Assembly: GCF_030733425.1 (NCBI RefSeq) | Contig: NZ_JASHIZ010000006.1 | Location: forward strand, 62,001-126,000 | From: Roseovarius sp. MMSF_3350 | Lineage (GTDB): Bacteria; Pseudomonadota; Alphaproteobacteria; Rhodobacterales; Rhodobacteraceae | DNA: 64,000 nt | Direction: 5' to 3' | Shown here: piece after piece, positions 53,550-63,953 of the stretch | Numbering within the stretch: position 1 is the stretch's first letter | Layout of the letters: every line of letters begins with the position of its first letter | Notes under the pieces: model-generated | Told to the model about the DNA's origin: nothing | What the model saw: only the letters and a program-made list of their open reading frames with translations | The model's database searches: none | Made by a program: the position numbers and the translations under genes

Positions 53550-54886
53550 CCAAGCTGAAGCGAATCTGGGAAGACGGGGCCTATGGCGCCGCGCCGGTGG
53601 CCGACTGCTGGTGGGCGGATACCGTGCCGCCGGGCGACTGGCCGGCGCTGGAGGGTGACACGACCACCGATGTGGCGATCATCGGCGGCGGTTTCACCGG
53701 GCTGAACGCGGCGCTGGCGCTGGCCGAGGCGGGTGTCGGCATCACGGTACTGGAGGCGCGGCACCCGTTCTGGGGTGCCTCGGGGCGCAATGGCGGCTTC
53801 TGCTGTCTGGGTGGCGCCAAGGCCAGCCATACCGAGATCAAGGCCCGGTTCGGCGAGACCGAGGCGCGCGCCTTTGCCCGGGCCGAGATGGCGGCGGTGG
53901 AGCATGTGGGCGGTTTGATCGACCGTTTCGGGCTGGACGTGGACCGCCATTCGGAGGGTGAGACGCAGCTGGCGCACCGTGCGGGCGATTTCGACGCGAT
54001 GCGCGAAAATGTCGGTGCGACGCAGGAGCTTTACGGTGTGACGCCGACGTTGACGCCGCCGGAGGAGTTGGCGCAGGCCGGGCTGAAAGGGCCGTTCCAC
54101 GGCGCCTGCACCATGCCGATCGGCTTTGCCCTGAACCCGCGGAAATACGCGCTTGGGCTTTGCCGGGCGGCCGAGGCGGCGGGGGCCGTGGTGCATGGGC
54201 AGAGTGCCGTCACGCGAATCGAGGGCCTGGCCGATGGGCGCTATCGGCTACACACGGATAAAGGCTCTGTTACGGCCGAAAACTTCATTGTCGCGACCAA
54301 CGGCTATAGTTCTGACAACCTGCCGGACTGGATGGGCGCGCGGTACCTGCCGACGCAATCGAGCGTGATCGTGACGCGCCCGATGAGCGATGACGAGCTG
54401 GCCGCCCAAGGCTGGACCAGCCGACAGATGTGTTACGACACGCGGCACCTGTTGCACTATTTCCGGCTTATGCCGGACAACCGGATGCTGATGGGGATGC
54501 GCGGCGGGCTGCGGCATTCACCTGGCACCGAGGCGCAGATCAGGGCGATGATTCGCGCCGATTTCGAGAAGATGTTCCCGGCTTGGGCGCATGTGGAAAC
54601 GCCGCATTACTGGTCGGGCTTCGTCTGCGTGACGCGCGATCTGGTGCCTTATGCCGGTCCGATCCCGGAGATGCCGGGCGGGTTCGCGGCGTTCGGCTAC
54701 CACGGCAACGGCGTGTCGATGGGCAGCTATGCGGGCAGTCTGCTGGCCGATCTGGTGCTAGGCGAGACGCCCGACAGGCCCTACCCCGCGCCACTGCGGC
54801 ACAAGCCGCGAAAGTTCCCGTTGGGCCGGTTCCGCCGGATGCTGATGCGGCCGGCCTACCTGCATTACGCGTGGCTTGATCGCTAA
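53546..54886 (+). CDS. FAD-dependent amine oxidoreductase (PuuB-like)
   Basis: This 446-residue protein of the D-amino-acid oxidase (DAO) superfamily has the dinucleotide motif VAIIGGGFTGLNAALALAE at about 42-60, a conserved WGASGRNGGF near 76-85, and the C-terminal FAAFGYHGNGVSMGSYAG. The pattern fits gamma-glutamylputrescine oxidase (PuuB/OrdL) relatives. Coupled to potI it probably oxidises putrescine or a derivative. No glutamate-putrescine ligase (puuA) is in the window, so the exact substrate is uncertain. Confidence 0.85.
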   Translation: MTKLKRIWEDGAYGAAPVADCWWADTVPPGDWPALEGDTTTDVAIIGGGFTGLNAALALAEAGVGITVLEARHPFWGASGRNGGFCCLGGAKASHTEIKARFGETEARAFARAEMAAVEHVGGLIDRFGLDVDRHSEGETQLAHRAGDFDAMRENVGATQELYGVTPTLTPPEELAQAGLKGPFHGACTMPIGFALNPRKYALGLCRAAEAAGAVVHGQSAVTRIEGLADGRYRLHTDKGSVTAENFIVATNGYSSDNLPDWMGARYLPTQSSVIVTRPMSDDELAAQGWTSRQMCYDTRHLLHYFRLMPDNRMLMGMRGGLRHSPGTEAQIRAMIRADFEKMFPAWAHVETPHYWSGFVCVTRDLVPYAGPIPEMPGGFAAFGYHGNGVSMGSYAGSLLADLVLGETPDRPYPAPLRHKPRKFPLGRFRRMLMRPAYLHYAWLDR

Positions 54887-55806
54887 CCCTGTGGCGTCTT
54901 TGCCGCCTTGGCCTTGCCGCGTTGGATTCCAAGCTGACGTTCGCGCAGGATGATGATGATCCCCGCCAGCACGATCAGCGCGGCGCCGGTCAGCATTTGC
55001 GCGGTCGGCACCTCGTCGAAGATGACGTAGCCGATGGCGATGGCAAAGAGCATCGAAGCATAGTCGAAGGGCGCGATGACGCTGGCATCGGCAAAACGGT
55101 AGGCCGAAGTCAGGAAGATTTGCGCAAGCCCGCCGATCAGGCCGGCAAGTACAAGGTAAACTGACTCTGTTCCGCCCGGAATGACCCATCCGAAGGGCAG
55201 GGTCAGCAGCGACAGCAGCGTCGAGGTGAGCGAGAAATAGAACACGATCGCGCTGGTCTGTTCGGTCTGGACCAGTTTGCGGATATAGATCTGCGCCAAG
55301 GCGGCGCAGACCGCGCCCAAAAGGACCAATACCGCACCCACCGCCTGTGCGGTTTCCACGGTGGCCCCGCCAAAGGTGGTCAGGCGCGGGGTCAGGACCA
55401 CCAGGACTCCGACAAGGCCCAGCGCCACGGCCCCAAGGCGGAAGATGCCGACCTTTTCATCCAGGAACATCGCCGCGAAGACCACCACCAGAAGGGGGGC
55501 GGCATAGCCCAGCGCCGTCACCTCGGGCAGTGGCAGAAGGCCCAGACCGGCGAACATCAGGCCCATTGCCGTGGTGCCGACGAAGCCGCGCCAGAAATGG
55601 CCCATGCGCGATTTCACGCGAAGGCCGGTCGACATTTCGCCGCGGATCGCGAGCCAGGCGAGGATCACCGGGATTGCAAAGAAAGAGCGGAAGAAAACCG
55701 CCTGCCCGGGTGGAACAGTGTCTGATGCGGCCTTGATCAGGGCGGACATGACGATGAACAGAGTCACCGCGACAAGTTTTAGGGCAATACCTTTGAGAGG
55801 TTTCAT
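54883..55806 (-). CDS. EamA-family (DMT) transporter
   Basis: This 307-residue protein has ten hydrophobic segments in two EamA repeats, with FFRSFFAIPVILAWLAIRGE in the first and PFDYASMLFAIAIGYVIFDE in the second. It is a drug/metabolite-type exporter with unknown substrate. GGAGA precedes the ATG. Its stop overlaps the convergent FAD oxidoreductase stop by 4 bp. Confidence 0.85.
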   Translation of the reverse strand: MKPLKGIALKLVAVTLFIVMSALIKAASDTVPPGQAVFFRSFFAIPVILAWLAIRGEMSTGLRVKSRMGHFWRGFVGTTAMGLMFAGLGLLPLPEVTALGYAAPLLVVVFAAMFLDEKVGIFRLGAVALGLVGVLVVLTPRLTTFGGATVETAQAVGAVLVLLGAVCAALAQIYIRKLVQTEQTSAIVFYFSLTSTLLSLLTLPFGWVIPGGTESVYLVLAGLIGGLAQIFLTSAYRFADASVIAPFDYASMLFAIAIGYVIFDEVPTAQMLTGAALIVLAGIIIILRERQLGIQRGKAKAAKTPQG

Positions 55807-55937
55807 GGAGCGTCTCCGTCACCCTGAATTGGCCCAAAGCTGCGGCAAAATCAATCGCCGCGCACGCAAGGCCGCCATGCGGGATTGATCCGGGCTGGGC
55901 GATGGCGCGTACCGCCCTATAATCACGGAGTATGATG

Positions 55938-56468
55938 ATGCGCTTTCTTTTCGGGCTTCTGGCCACGGTTTTTGCCCTTCCCGCGCTTGCGCTGGACCTG
56001 CAATCCACCTTCACCAATATCGACGGCGGTACGCACCGCCTGGCGGATTGGCAGGGACAGCCTGTGTTGGTGGTCAACACCGCGTCGATGTGCGGGTTCA
56101 CCGGGCAATATTCAGATTTGCAGACGCTGTATGACACGTATCGCGACCGGGGGCTGGTCGTTCTGGCGGTGCCGTCGGACGATTTCAATCAGGAACTGGC
56201 GAGCGAGGACGAGGTCAAGGATTTCTGCGAAGTGAACTATGACCTGACCCTGCCGATGACCGGCATCACCAACGTGCGGGGCGCGGCCGCTCACCCGTTC
56301 TATCGCTCGGTCGCAGAGGAGGCCGGGTTCACGCCAGCGTGGAATTTCAACAAGATCCTGCTGAGCCCCGAGGGCGAGGTCGTTGCGACCTACGGCTCGC
56401 CCGTCAAGCCGATGTCGTCCACGATCACGGGCGAGATCGAGAAGCTGCTGGCCCGGAAGGGCGGCTGA
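55938..56468 (+). CDS. periplasmic glutathione peroxidase-family protein
   Basis: This protein of about 176 residues has a Sec signal (1-19, ending ALA) followed by a GPx fold. It shows VVNTASMCGFTGQY with the peroxidatic Cys at about 52, VLAVPSDDFNQE, and the active-site Trp in PAWNFNKILLS. It reduces peroxides, probably with thioredoxin-like electron donors as usual for Cys-type members. Three ATGs in a row (55932, 55935, 55938) follow GGAG; the third has the best spacing. Its 3' end overlaps the AraC-type gene on the other strand by 44 bp. Confidence 0.87.
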   Translation: MRFLFGLLATVFALPALALDLQSTFTNIDGGTHRLADWQGQPVLVVNTASMCGFTGQYSDLQTLYDTYRDRGLVVLAVPSDDFNQELASEDEVKDFCEVNYDLTLPMTGITNVRGAAAHPFYRSVAEEAGFTPAWNFNKILLSPEGEVVATYGSPVKPMSSTITGEIEKLLARKGG

Positions 56469-57435
56469 TCGGGGTCGTCGCATCCGCCTCCTTGCTGGGG
56501 GCAATGTTGTAGAGCTTGCGGTAGGCGCGGGAAAAATGCGTGGGGCTGGTAAAGCCGCAGAGCACGCTGATCTCGGTGATGCTCATCTCGGTCTGACGCA
56601 GCAGGTTTCGAGCCTTTTCCAGCCGAATTTCCAGGTAATAACGGCTGGGTGAGGTGTTGAGGAACGCCATGTAGAGGCGTTCGAGTTGGCGCACAGAGAC
56701 ACCGACCATCGCCGCCAGTTCGCTGAGCTTCAGCGGATCCTCGATATTGCCGCGCATGATCTCGATCGCCTGCGTCAGGCGGCGGTTTCCGCGCCCGACA
56801 CGGGCAGGCAGCGCCAGGCGTTGAGACTGGCTGTGGTCGCGCGGAGCGGTGTAGACCATTTGTTCGGCCACGTACTCCACCAGTTTCGGCCCGTAATCCT
56901 CGCCGATGAGGTGCAGCATCAGGTCCATCGAGGAGGCACCGCCAGCACAGGAAAAGACCCGGCCGTCGACCGAATAGATCGTGTCCTGGACCGTGACCTG
57001 AGGCAGCGCCTCGGTCAGGGCATCGACATATTCCCAGTGCGTGCTGACCCGGCGGCCCGCGATCAGGCCCGCAAGTGCGAGCGTGTAGGCGCCGCTGGAA
57101 AGCGAGCCGAAACTGATGCCTTTGCGCGTTTCGCGGCGCAACCAGGCCAGCACATCCTTGGTGCTGCCCGCGGCGGCGGCGTGACCGGCGCAGACCACCA
57201 GCGTATCGTCGCGGCGCAACTGTTCCAGCGCGCCGTCGACGGCGACTGTCACGCCGTTCCAGGCCTCGGCCGGGGCGCCGTCGGCGCTCAGCAGGCGCCA
57301 TTCATAATAGGTGCGGTTGCTGGAGTGCCGGTTCGCCAGGCTCAGCGATTCCAGCGCGCAGGTGAAGCCCAGCATCGAGAAGCCCGGAATCAGCAGGAAG
57401 ACATAGCGTTTCGGCGGCTGGGTTCTGTCGCGCAT
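56425..57435 (-). CDS. GlxA-type AraC-family transcriptional regulator
   Basis: This 336-residue regulator has an N-terminal DJ-1/PfpI-like sensing domain (about 10-180, with YVFLLIPGFSMLGF and FGSLSSGAYTLALAGLI) and a C-terminal double AraC helix-turn-helix (LSELAAMVGVSVRQLERLY, then ITEISVLCGFTSPTHFSRAY). This group regulates degradation of amino acids and quaternary amines. The C-terminal 14 codons lie over the glutathione peroxidase 3' end. The threonine-degradation operon upstream is a possible target. Confidence 0.88.
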   Translation of the reverse strand: MRDRTQPPKRYVFLLIPGFSMLGFTCALESLSLANRHSSNRTYYEWRLLSADGAPAEAWNGVTVAVDGALEQLRRDDTLVVCAGHAAAAGSTKDVLAWLRRETRKGISFGSLSSGAYTLALAGLIAGRRVSTHWEYVDALTEALPQVTVQDTIYSVDGRVFSCAGGASSMDLMLHLIGEDYGPKLVEYVAEQMVYTAPRDHSQSQRLALPARVGRGNRRLTQAIEIMRGNIEDPLKLSELAAMVGVSVRQLERLYMAFLNTSPSRYYLEIRLEKARNLLRQTEMSITEISVLCGFTSPTHFSRAYRKLYNIAPSKEADATTPISRPSGPAASRSRP

Positions 57436-57606
57436 CAGATGGTCTCTGGCTGTGGGTCACGAAAGGCGTGTCTGCGGGATGCATGATCGGGCTTCCTTCA
57501 ACCGTTCCGGCCCTGCCTGTCGCGCGTGTTTTCGGCGCGAAGCTGTCCGCAGGCGACATGAATTGACCCAATCCGTCAGATTCGTGTCGTTGGCCGGTTC
57601 ATGGCT

Positions 57607-58650
57607 TCAGGACTCGCCCCAGTCCATCACCACCTTGCCGGAATTGCCCGAGATCATCGCGGCGAACCCTTCCTCGAAGTCGTCGATGCCGATCCGGTGC
57701 GTGATCAGGCCGGAGACGTCCAGCCCCGACTGCACCAGCGCGATCATCTTGTACCACGTCTCGTACATTTCGCGGCCATAGATGCCCTTGATATGGAGCA
57801 TCTTGAAGATGACCGTGTTCCAGTCGACCGGAAACTCGGTGGGGGCGATGCCCAGCAGGGCGACCTTGCCGCCATTGTTCATGCGCGCGATCATCTGCTG
57901 CATGGCCGCCGAGGCGCCCGACATTTCCAGCCCCACGTCGAAGCCTTCGGTCATGCCGATCTCGTCCATCACCTCGCGCAGTTCTTTGCGGCTGACATCC
58001 ACGACGTGCTGCACGCCCATCTCTCGGGCGAGGTTCAGGCGATAGGGATTGATATCGGTGATGACGGTCTTTCGCGCGCCGACCTTCTGCGCGACCAGCG
58101 CGCCCATGATGCCGATCGGGCCGGCGCCGGTGACCAGAACGTCCTCGCCCACGAGGTCGAAGGACAGGGCCGTGTGCACGGCGTTGCCGAACGGGTCGAA
58201 AATGGCGGCGATCTCGTCGGGGATATCCTCGGGGATCGGCACGACGTTGGATTCGGGGATGCAGAGATATTCGGCAAAGCTGCCGGCGCGGTTGACGCCG
58301 ACGCCCTTGGTGTTGCGGCAGAGGTGCCCGCGCCCGGCGCGGCAGTTCCGGCAGGCACCGCATACGATGTGCCCCTCACCGCTGACCCGCTGGCCGATCT
58401 GGTATTTCAGCGCGGCGGGGCCCATGTCGACGATCTCGCCCACGAATTCGTGGCCCACGACCATCGGCACGGGCACGGTCTTGGCGCTGAATTCGTCCCA
58501 TTTCCAGATATGCACATCAGTGCCGCAAATGGCCGATTTCTTCACCTTGATCAGCACGTCGCTCGGCCCCGGTTCGGGGACCGGGACATGTTCCATCCAC
58601 AGTCCCGGTTCGGGTTTGGACTTCACGAGGGCTTTCATCTGGTTCTGCAT
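57607..58650 (-). CDS. tdh: L-threonine 3-dehydrogenase
   Basis: This 347-residue zinc MDR protein matches Tdh: [17 protein letters not shown] with catalytic Cys near 42, VVGHEFVGE, structural-zinc cysteines in [16 protein letters not shown], and [14 protein letters not shown] at the C-terminus. It oxidises threonine to 2-amino-3-ketobutyrate, which Kbl cleaves. It is the last gene of the kbl-cysteine-synthase-like-tdh operon. A second in-frame ATG at 58638 is an alternative start. Confidence 0.95.
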   Translation of the reverse strand: MQNQMKALVKSKPEPGLWMEHVPVPEPGPSDVLIKVKKSAICGTDVHIWKWDEFSAKTVPVPMVVGHEFVGEIVDMGPAALKYQIGQRVSGEGHIVCGACRNCRAGRGHLCRNTKGVGVNRAGSFAEYLCIPESNVVPIPEDIPDEIAAIFDPFGNAVHTALSFDLVGEDVLVTGAGPIGIMGALVAQKVGARKTVITDINPYRLNLAREMGVQHVVDVSRKELREVMDEIGMTEGFDVGLEMSGASAAMQQMIARMNNGGKVALLGIAPTEFPVDWNTVIFKMLHIKGIYGREMYETWYKMIALVQSGLDVSGLITHRIGIDDFEEGFAAMISGNSGKVVMDWGES

Positions 58651-58653
58651 GGT

Positions 58654-59574
58654 CTAGTCCCACAAATCGGTGCTGAGGTATTTCAGGCCGCTGTCGCACA
58701 TCACGATGGCGATCGTGCCGCCCTGTTCGAGCCCGCCCAGCAGCTGGATCGCCCCGGCGAGGTTGGCCCCGGCGGAATAGCCGGTGAATATGCCTTCGGT
58801 GCGGGCCAGGAGGCGGGCGGCCTCGGCGGCGTCACGACCGGAAACAGTGACTGTTCCGGCCAGATCGGCGGATTTCAGGTGAGTGAGGTCCGGCATGGAG
58901 TAGCCGCCTCCCTGGATCGGATGATCGGGTTTGTCGGGGTCGATCCCGTAACAGCGCACGCCTTTTGGTCCAAGATAAGCCGTTACCCCGGCGAGTGTGC
59001 CGCCGGAGCCGATGAAGTCGCAAAAGGCGGTGACCGTGCCGTCCGACTGCGCCCAGATCTCTGGCCCGGTGCCCATCTCGTGCGCCAGGGGGTTGCCGGC
59101 CCGTTCGAACTGGTCGGCGCGGTAGGCGTCCCGTTCTGCCGTGATCTCCTGCGCGGCGGCGTCGACCAGCGCGAGGTCCGCGCCGGACACCTCTCCCTTG
59201 CCGCCGCCTTGCGCCTGCGGGACGAGGATCACCTCCGCCCCCAAGGCGCGCATCATCCGGGCGCGTTCCTCGGAATTGCCTTCGCTCATCACTGCGACGA
59301 ACGGATGCCCCAGCACGCCGCAGACAATGGCCAGCCCCGTGCCCATGTTGCCGGAGGTCAATTCAACCACCGTCTGACCGGGCGCGAGGTCGCCCGTGGC
59401 GCGCGCGCCTTCGATGATCGCCCGCGCCGCGCGGTCTTTCTTGGAAAAGCCCGGCATCAGGTAATCGAGCTTGGCGAGGATCCGGCCGTCGAGGTGCAAT
59501 GCGTCTCTGATACGGCTCAACTCAACCAGGGGCGTGTCGCCCATGGCCTCGATGACAGAGGGCAGGACGGTCAC
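58654..59574 (-). CDS. cysteine synthase/cystathionine beta-synthase-family PLP protein
   Basis: This 306-residue fold-type-II PLP protein has MGDTPLVEL at about 11-19, a lysine in [11 protein letters not shown] (near 45; classic members read PTGSxKDR), [13 protein letters not shown], and the phosphate-binding [10 protein letters not shown]. It would catalyse a beta-replacement or beta-elimination on a serine/threonine/cysteine-type substrate; which one is unknown. A GTG start at 59574 overlaps the kbl stop (GTGA), and tdh follows after 3 bp. Its position inside a threonine-degradation operon is notable. Confidence 0.85.
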   Translation of the reverse strand: MTVLPSVIEAMGDTPLVELSRIRDALHLDGRILAKLDYLMPGFSKKDRAARAIIEGARATGDLAPGQTVVELTSGNMGTGLAIVCGVLGHPFVAVMSEGNSEERARMMRALGAEVILVPQAQGGGKGEVSGADLALVDAAAQEITAERDAYRADQFERAGNPLAHEMGTGPEIWAQSDGTVTAFCDFIGSGGTLAGVTAYLGPKGVRCYGIDPDKPDHPIQGGGYSMPDLTHLKSADLAGTVTVSGRDAAEAARLLARTEGIFTGYSAGANLAGAIQLLGGLEQGGTIAIVMCDSGLKYLSTDLWD

Positions 59575-60770
59575 GCGATGACCTCCAGTTCGCGGCCCAC
59601 GGTCTCGAACGCGTCGATGGCGCGGTCCAGCATGTCACGGGTCAGGGCGGCGCTCATCTGGGTGCGGATGCGGTCCTGTTCGCGCGGCACGACCGGAAAG
59701 CTGAAGGCGGTGACATAGACGCCGCGGTCATTGAGCCGTTTGGCCATTTCCTGCGCCAGCTTCGGGTCGCGCAGCATGACGGGGATGATCGCGTGCTGAC
59801 CGGGCAGCAGTTCGAAGCCCAGCTGGCCCATACGCTCGCGGAAATAGGCGGCGTTGTCCCACAACCGACCGCGCAGATCGTCGCCACGTTTTTCCAGCAG
59901 GTCGAAGACACGCAGCGACGCGGCGGCGATCACCGGCGCGAGGGTGTTGGAAAATAGGTAAGGCCGCGAGCGTTGGCGCAGCCAATCGACCACCGGCTCG
60001 CTGGCCGCGGTATAGCCGCCCGATGCACCGCCCATCGCCTTGCCCAGCGTGCCGGTCAGGATGTCGACGCGGCCCATGACGCCGCAATGTTCGTGACTGC
60101 CGCGCCCGGTTTCCCCCAAGAACCCGGTGGCGTGGCAGTCATCAACCATGACCATTGCATCGTACCGCTCGGCCAGGTCGCAGATCTGGTCCAGCCTGGC
60201 GATATAGCCGTCCATGCTGAACACGCCATCCGTGGCGATCAGGCGATGGCGCGCGCCCTCCGCCTCTTTCAGGCAGCGTTCCAGGTCAGCCATGTCGCTG
60301 TTGGCATAGCGATAGCGCTGCGCCTTGCACAGGCGCACGCCGTCGATGATGCTGGCATGGTTCAGGGCGTCGGAAATGATCGCGTCCTCGGGGCCCAGAA
60401 TCGTCTCGAACAAACCTGCATTCGCGTCGAACGCGGCGGCGTAAAGGATGCTGTCCTCTGTCCCCAGGAACCCCGCGATCCGCGCCTCCAGCGCCTTGTG
60501 CTCTTCCTGCGTGCCGCAGATGAACCGCACGCTGGCCATGCCGAACCCGTAACGGTCGAGCGCATCGTGGGCGGCGGCAATCACCTCGGGATCGTCGGCA
60601 AGGCCGAGGTAGTTGTTGGCACAAAGGTTCACTACCTCGTGCCCGCCGTCCAGCGTCACCTCGCCGGACTGCATCGAGGTGATGACCCGCTCGGTCTTAT
60701 ACAGCCCGTCGTCGCGCAACCCGTCGAGGCGCCCGGCAATATCCGCGTCAAATTTCTCGGCCGCCCGCAT
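59571..60770 (-). CDS. kbl: 2-amino-3-ketobutyrate CoA ligase (glycine C-acetyltransferase)
   Basis: This 399-residue alpha-oxoamine synthase has [17 protein letters not shown] near 48-64, [14 protein letters not shown], the [10 protein letters not shown] aspartate, and the PLP lysine in [14 protein letters not shown] near 243. It splits 2-amino-3-ketobutyrate with CoA to glycine and acetyl-CoA. The ATG at 60770 has GAGGGAG upstream, and the length agrees with the family; longer in-frame starts are not supported. Confidence 0.94.
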   Translation of the reverse strand: MRAAEKFDADIAGRLDGLRDDGLYKTERVITSMQSGEVTLDGGHEVVNLCANNYLGLADDPEVIAAAHDALDRYGFGMASVRFICGTQEEHKALEARIAGFLGTEDSILYAAAFDANAGLFETILGPEDAIISDALNHASIIDGVRLCKAQRYRYANSDMADLERCLKEAEGARHRLIATDGVFSMDGYIARLDQICDLAERYDAMVMVDDCHATGFLGETGRGSHEHCGVMGRVDILTGTLGKAMGGASGGYTAASEPVVDWLRQRSRPYLFSNTLAPVIAAASLRVFDLLEKRGDDLRGRLWDNAAYFRERMGQLGFELLPGQHAIIPVMLRDPKLAQEMAKRLNDRGVYVTAFSFPVVPREQDRIRTQMSAALTRDMLDRAIDAFETVGRELEVIA

Positions 60771-60858
60771 GGTACGCTCCCTCTCGCTTTCATCGTTCCT
60801 CAAATACTCAATGTAGCATCCGCCGATCACTAGCGCAGCCGTCAGATGTGTGACCCGG

Positions 60859-62859
60859 TCACGTGGCGATGCGCGGTCGGCCGCTGACCGCGACCGTGAC
60901 AGTTGCCTCGAGAAACACCTCCCGTGCCTCGGCCTGCGCGGTCTTGATGTCGCGGCTGACGCTGAGTTGCAAGTCCTCGGCGCCGGCGGCGAGGGCTGTC
61001 TGACGTGCATCGGATTTCAACACGTCTATCAACCGCTCCATGGCTTTGTCGGACTCGATAAAATCTTCCGGCCCGGTTTCCAGATGCACGCGAAAGCGGC
61101 CCTCGGCGGGGCTGGTGATGGTGCCCTGCCGTCGGATCGTGACACGCCCGACCACCGCGCCGATGGCATTGGCGACACCGGCGTGTTCGGGCAGGATCAT
61201 GTCGCAGCCAAGGCGCACGCCCACCGCCGGATAATAGCTGCCGGCCGAGGCGCCCAGCCCGATCACCGGCACGTTCAGCCCGGTATCGAGCCGCACCAGC
61301 CCGCGATGCCGGTCCAGCCCTTTCTGCATCAGGACATGCCGCGCCAGTTGCGCCGAGGGCAGGCCGAAGTCCTGGTCATCCTCGGCGAAAGCAGTCTCTA
61401 ACAAGGCCAAACTTGTCTGTTGGGTCAGTTGATCGACGATCATCTGCGCCATCGCCTGAGGCTCGGGGCACAGGCGGTTGCCGTTGCCGGTGCGCTTGCG
61501 CCCGACCAGTTGCACGGCCTTGCGCGCCGCCCCGGCATCCCAGGCATCGAGTCGGCCCAGCACGTGACTGGCATCCGAAGGCGTGACGCCCGCGACCTGC
61601 ACCAGACCCCGCGCCACCAGTCGCCGTAATGCCGCGCCGTCCATCCGGTTGCGCAGCACCACGCCAAGGGGCTGTACCCCGGTGCCGATCCGCTCCAGCA
61701 GAGCGGCCTCTTTCGGCCCCAGCCCGTCGGCCTCCATCCCCGGCACGATGCGGATAAAGCGCCCGTCATGTTCGCCGGGCGTGTCGTTGCGCAACTGGTC
61801 GTCCAGCACGGCATGCAGAGCTGCTGGGTCTTCCAACGCGATCAGGCTGACCGGGACCACCCGGCGCGGGCCCAACGTGACGCCGCCAACCAGCCCTTCG
61901 TCGATGACGTGCACCTCGCTGTCGCCGCCCAGGCCGGTGGTGCGCATCGCGACCGCCTCGACCATCGTGCGCCAGGGGCCGACCTGTGCACCCGCTGGGT
62001 CGATCATGGGACGGCCATCGCGCAGCACCGCCACGTCCGTGGTCGTGCCGCCGATGTCCGACACCAACGCCTCGGTAGCGCCGGTCATCCAGCGCGCCCC
62101 GACGATGCTGGCCGCCGGACCGCTGAGGATGGTCTCGATGGGCCGCTCCCGCGCCTGCGCGCTGGAGATTAAGGCACCGTCGCCGCGCACCACCATCAGC
62201 GGCGCGTCGATGCCGAACCGCGCGAGCGTGCCTTCGGCCTTTTCGATCAGCCGGGCGATCATGCCGATCAGGCGCGCGTTCAGCAGCGCGGTCAGCGCCC
62301 GCTTGGGCCCGTTCAGCTTGGCTGACAGGTGATGCGAGCAGCTGACGGGCTTGCCCGTCGCGGCACGGATCATCTCGGCCACGCGCAGCTCGTGGCTGGG
62401 ATTTCGGGTGGCGAACTGGCTGGCGACGGCAAAGGCGGATGCACCAAGATCAGTCTCTAACCAAGCAGAAAGCGCGGTTTCATCCAGCGCTGCCGCCTCG
62501 CTGCCCGCATGGTTGTGCCCGCCGCCGAGCACCAGGGCCGGATCCCCGGCCAGAGCCTCGGTCAGTCCATGCGTGTCAAGGTCGCGCTCGCGAAACCCGA
62601 TATAGACCAGCCCGACGCGACCGCCCTGCCCCTCGACCAGCGCGTTGGTGGCCAGCGTGGTGGAGAGCGAGGCAAGCCCGATCTGATCGGGCGTCACGCC
62701 GCTTTGACTCAGCACCGCCTCGATCGCGTCGCCGATGCCGATGGACAAGTCCTGCCGCGTGGTCAGGGCCTTGGCGCTGGCGATCACCTCACGCTCGTCG
62801 CGCACAAGAACGGCGTCGGTATAGGTGCCGCCGGTATCCACGCCCAGAAGTATCGCCAT
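60859..62859 (-). CDS. hydantoinase/oxoprolinase-family protein (HyuA type), standalone
   Basis: This 666-residue protein has the two-part ATPase-like fold: [17 protein letters not shown] at about 3-19, [15 protein letters not shown], and [17 protein letters not shown] near 275-292. Members hydrolyse hydantoin-like or oxoproline-like rings, usually with a HyuB partner. No HyuB gene is adjacent in the window, so either it acts alone or the partner is elsewhere. It lies between queG and kbl on the same strand. Confidence 0.85.
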   Translation of the reverse strand: MAILLGVDTGGTYTDAVLVRDEREVIASAKALTTRQDLSIGIGDAIEAVLSQSGVTPDQIGLASLSTTLATNALVEGQGGRVGLVYIGFRERDLDTHGLTEALAGDPALVLGGGHNHAGSEAAALDETALSAWLETDLGASAFAVASQFATRNPSHELRVAEMIRAATGKPVSCSHHLSAKLNGPKRALTALLNARLIGMIARLIEKAEGTLARFGIDAPLMVVRGDGALISSAQARERPIETILSGPAASIVGARWMTGATEALVSDIGGTTTDVAVLRDGRPMIDPAGAQVGPWRTMVEAVAMRTTGLGGDSEVHVIDEGLVGGVTLGPRRVVPVSLIALEDPAALHAVLDDQLRNDTPGEHDGRFIRIVPGMEADGLGPKEAALLERIGTGVQPLGVVLRNRMDGAALRRLVARGLVQVAGVTPSDASHVLGRLDAWDAGAARKAVQLVGRKRTGNGNRLCPEPQAMAQMIVDQLTQQTSLALLETAFAEDDQDFGLPSAQLARHVLMQKGLDRHRGLVRLDTGLNVPVIGLGASAGSYYPAVGVRLGCDMILPEHAGVANAIGAVVGRVTIRRQGTITSPAEGRFRVHLETGPEDFIESDKAMERLIDVLKSDARQTALAAGAEDLQLSVSRDIKTAQAEAREVFLEATVTVAVSGRPRIAT

Positions 62860-62903
62860 GATGGTCCCTCTCGTCCGGGGTTCGGTTTACGCCAAACCGC
62901 GGG

Positions 62904-63953
62904 CTATTCGCGCCCGTTTGCGGCATCCGCGAGCCGCTTTACCGCCCATCGCGCCGCATCTGCCACGGTTGGGTCGGGATCGTCGCACAAATTTTGCGCC
63001 ACCGGCGTCAGACCGGTACGGCCCGAGTTGCCGATGGCATAAAGCACGTTGCGCACGAAACGGTCCCGCCCGATGCGCTTGATCGGGCTGCCGGAAAACC
63101 GGGCGCGGAACGCGGCGTCGTCCAGTTGCGCCAGCTCTGCCAGCGGCGGCGCGACGAGATCGTCGCGCGCGTGATAGCGCAGCTCGGTCGCCTCTACCGC
63201 GAACTTGTTCCACGGACAAACCGCAAGGCAATCGTCGCAGCCATAGATCCGGTTGCCCATCTTTTCGCGCAACTCCTCGTCGACGGGGCCCTTGTGTTCG
63301 ATCGTCAGGTAGGAAATGCAGCGCCGCGCATCCAGCTGGTAGGGTGCCGGAAAGGCATCGGTCGGGCAGACATCCAGACAGGCGCGGCAGCTGCCACAAT
63401 GGTCATTTTCTGCCGGATCAGTGTCGATTTGAAGCGTGGTGAAAACCGACCCGATGAAGAACCAGCTGCCCATGTCGCGGCTCACGAGATTGGTGTGCTT
63501 GCCCTGCCAGCCCAGCCCTGCCGCCTCGCCCAGCGGTTTCTCGGGCACCGGAGCGGTATCGACGAACACCTTCACCTCGCCGCCCGCCTCCGCGATCAGC
63601 CAGCGTGCCAGCCGCTTCAGCCGCTTCTTCACCACATCGTGGTAGTCGCGGTTGCGGGCATAAACCGAGACAGTGCCCACCTCGGGGTCAGCCAGCGTCG
63701 CCATCGGGTCGGTGTCGGGCGTATAGCTTTCGCCCAGCATGATCACCGATCGCGCCTCTGGCCACAGAAGATCGGGCGCGCCGCGCCAATGCGCCCGGTC
63801 GGCGAGCCAGCCCATCTGCCCGTGATACCCCTCTTCCAGAAACGCGGCCAACCGCTCGGCCACCTGCGGCACGTCGCCGGGCCGGCACACCCGGCAGAGG
63901 TCGAACCCTTCGGCCAAAGCCTGCGCAACCAGTCTCTGTTTCAGCCCATCCAT
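62904..63953 (-). CDS. queG: epoxyqueuosine reductase
   Basis: This 349-residue protein matches Que[22 protein letters not shown] with the catalytic Asp near 130, two ferredoxin-type clusters ([12 protein letters not shown] near 192-203 and [10 protein letters not shown] near 241-250), and a C-terminal HEAT-like region with [11 protein letters not shown]. It reduces epoxyqueuosine to queuosine in tRNA using cobalamin. The ATG at 63953 follows AGAAGAAGAG supplied by the composite repeat. Confidence 0.94.
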   Translation of the reverse strand: MDGLKQRLVAQALAEGFDLCRVCRPGDVPQVAERLAAFLEEGYHGQMGWLADRAHWRGAPDLLWPEARSVIMLGESYTPDTDPMATLADPEVGTVSVYARNRDYHDVVKKRLKRLARWLIAEAGGEVKVFVDTAPVPEKPLGEAAGLGWQGKHTNLVSRDMGSWFFIGSVFTTLQIDTDPAENDHCGSCRACLDVCPTDAFPAPYQLDARRCISYLTIEHKGPVDEELREKMGNRIYGCDDCLAVCPWNKFAVEATELRYHARDDLVAPPLAELAQLDDAAFRARFSGSPIKRIGRDRFVRNVLYAIGNSGRTGLTPVAQNLCDDPDPTVADAARWAVKRLADAANGRE

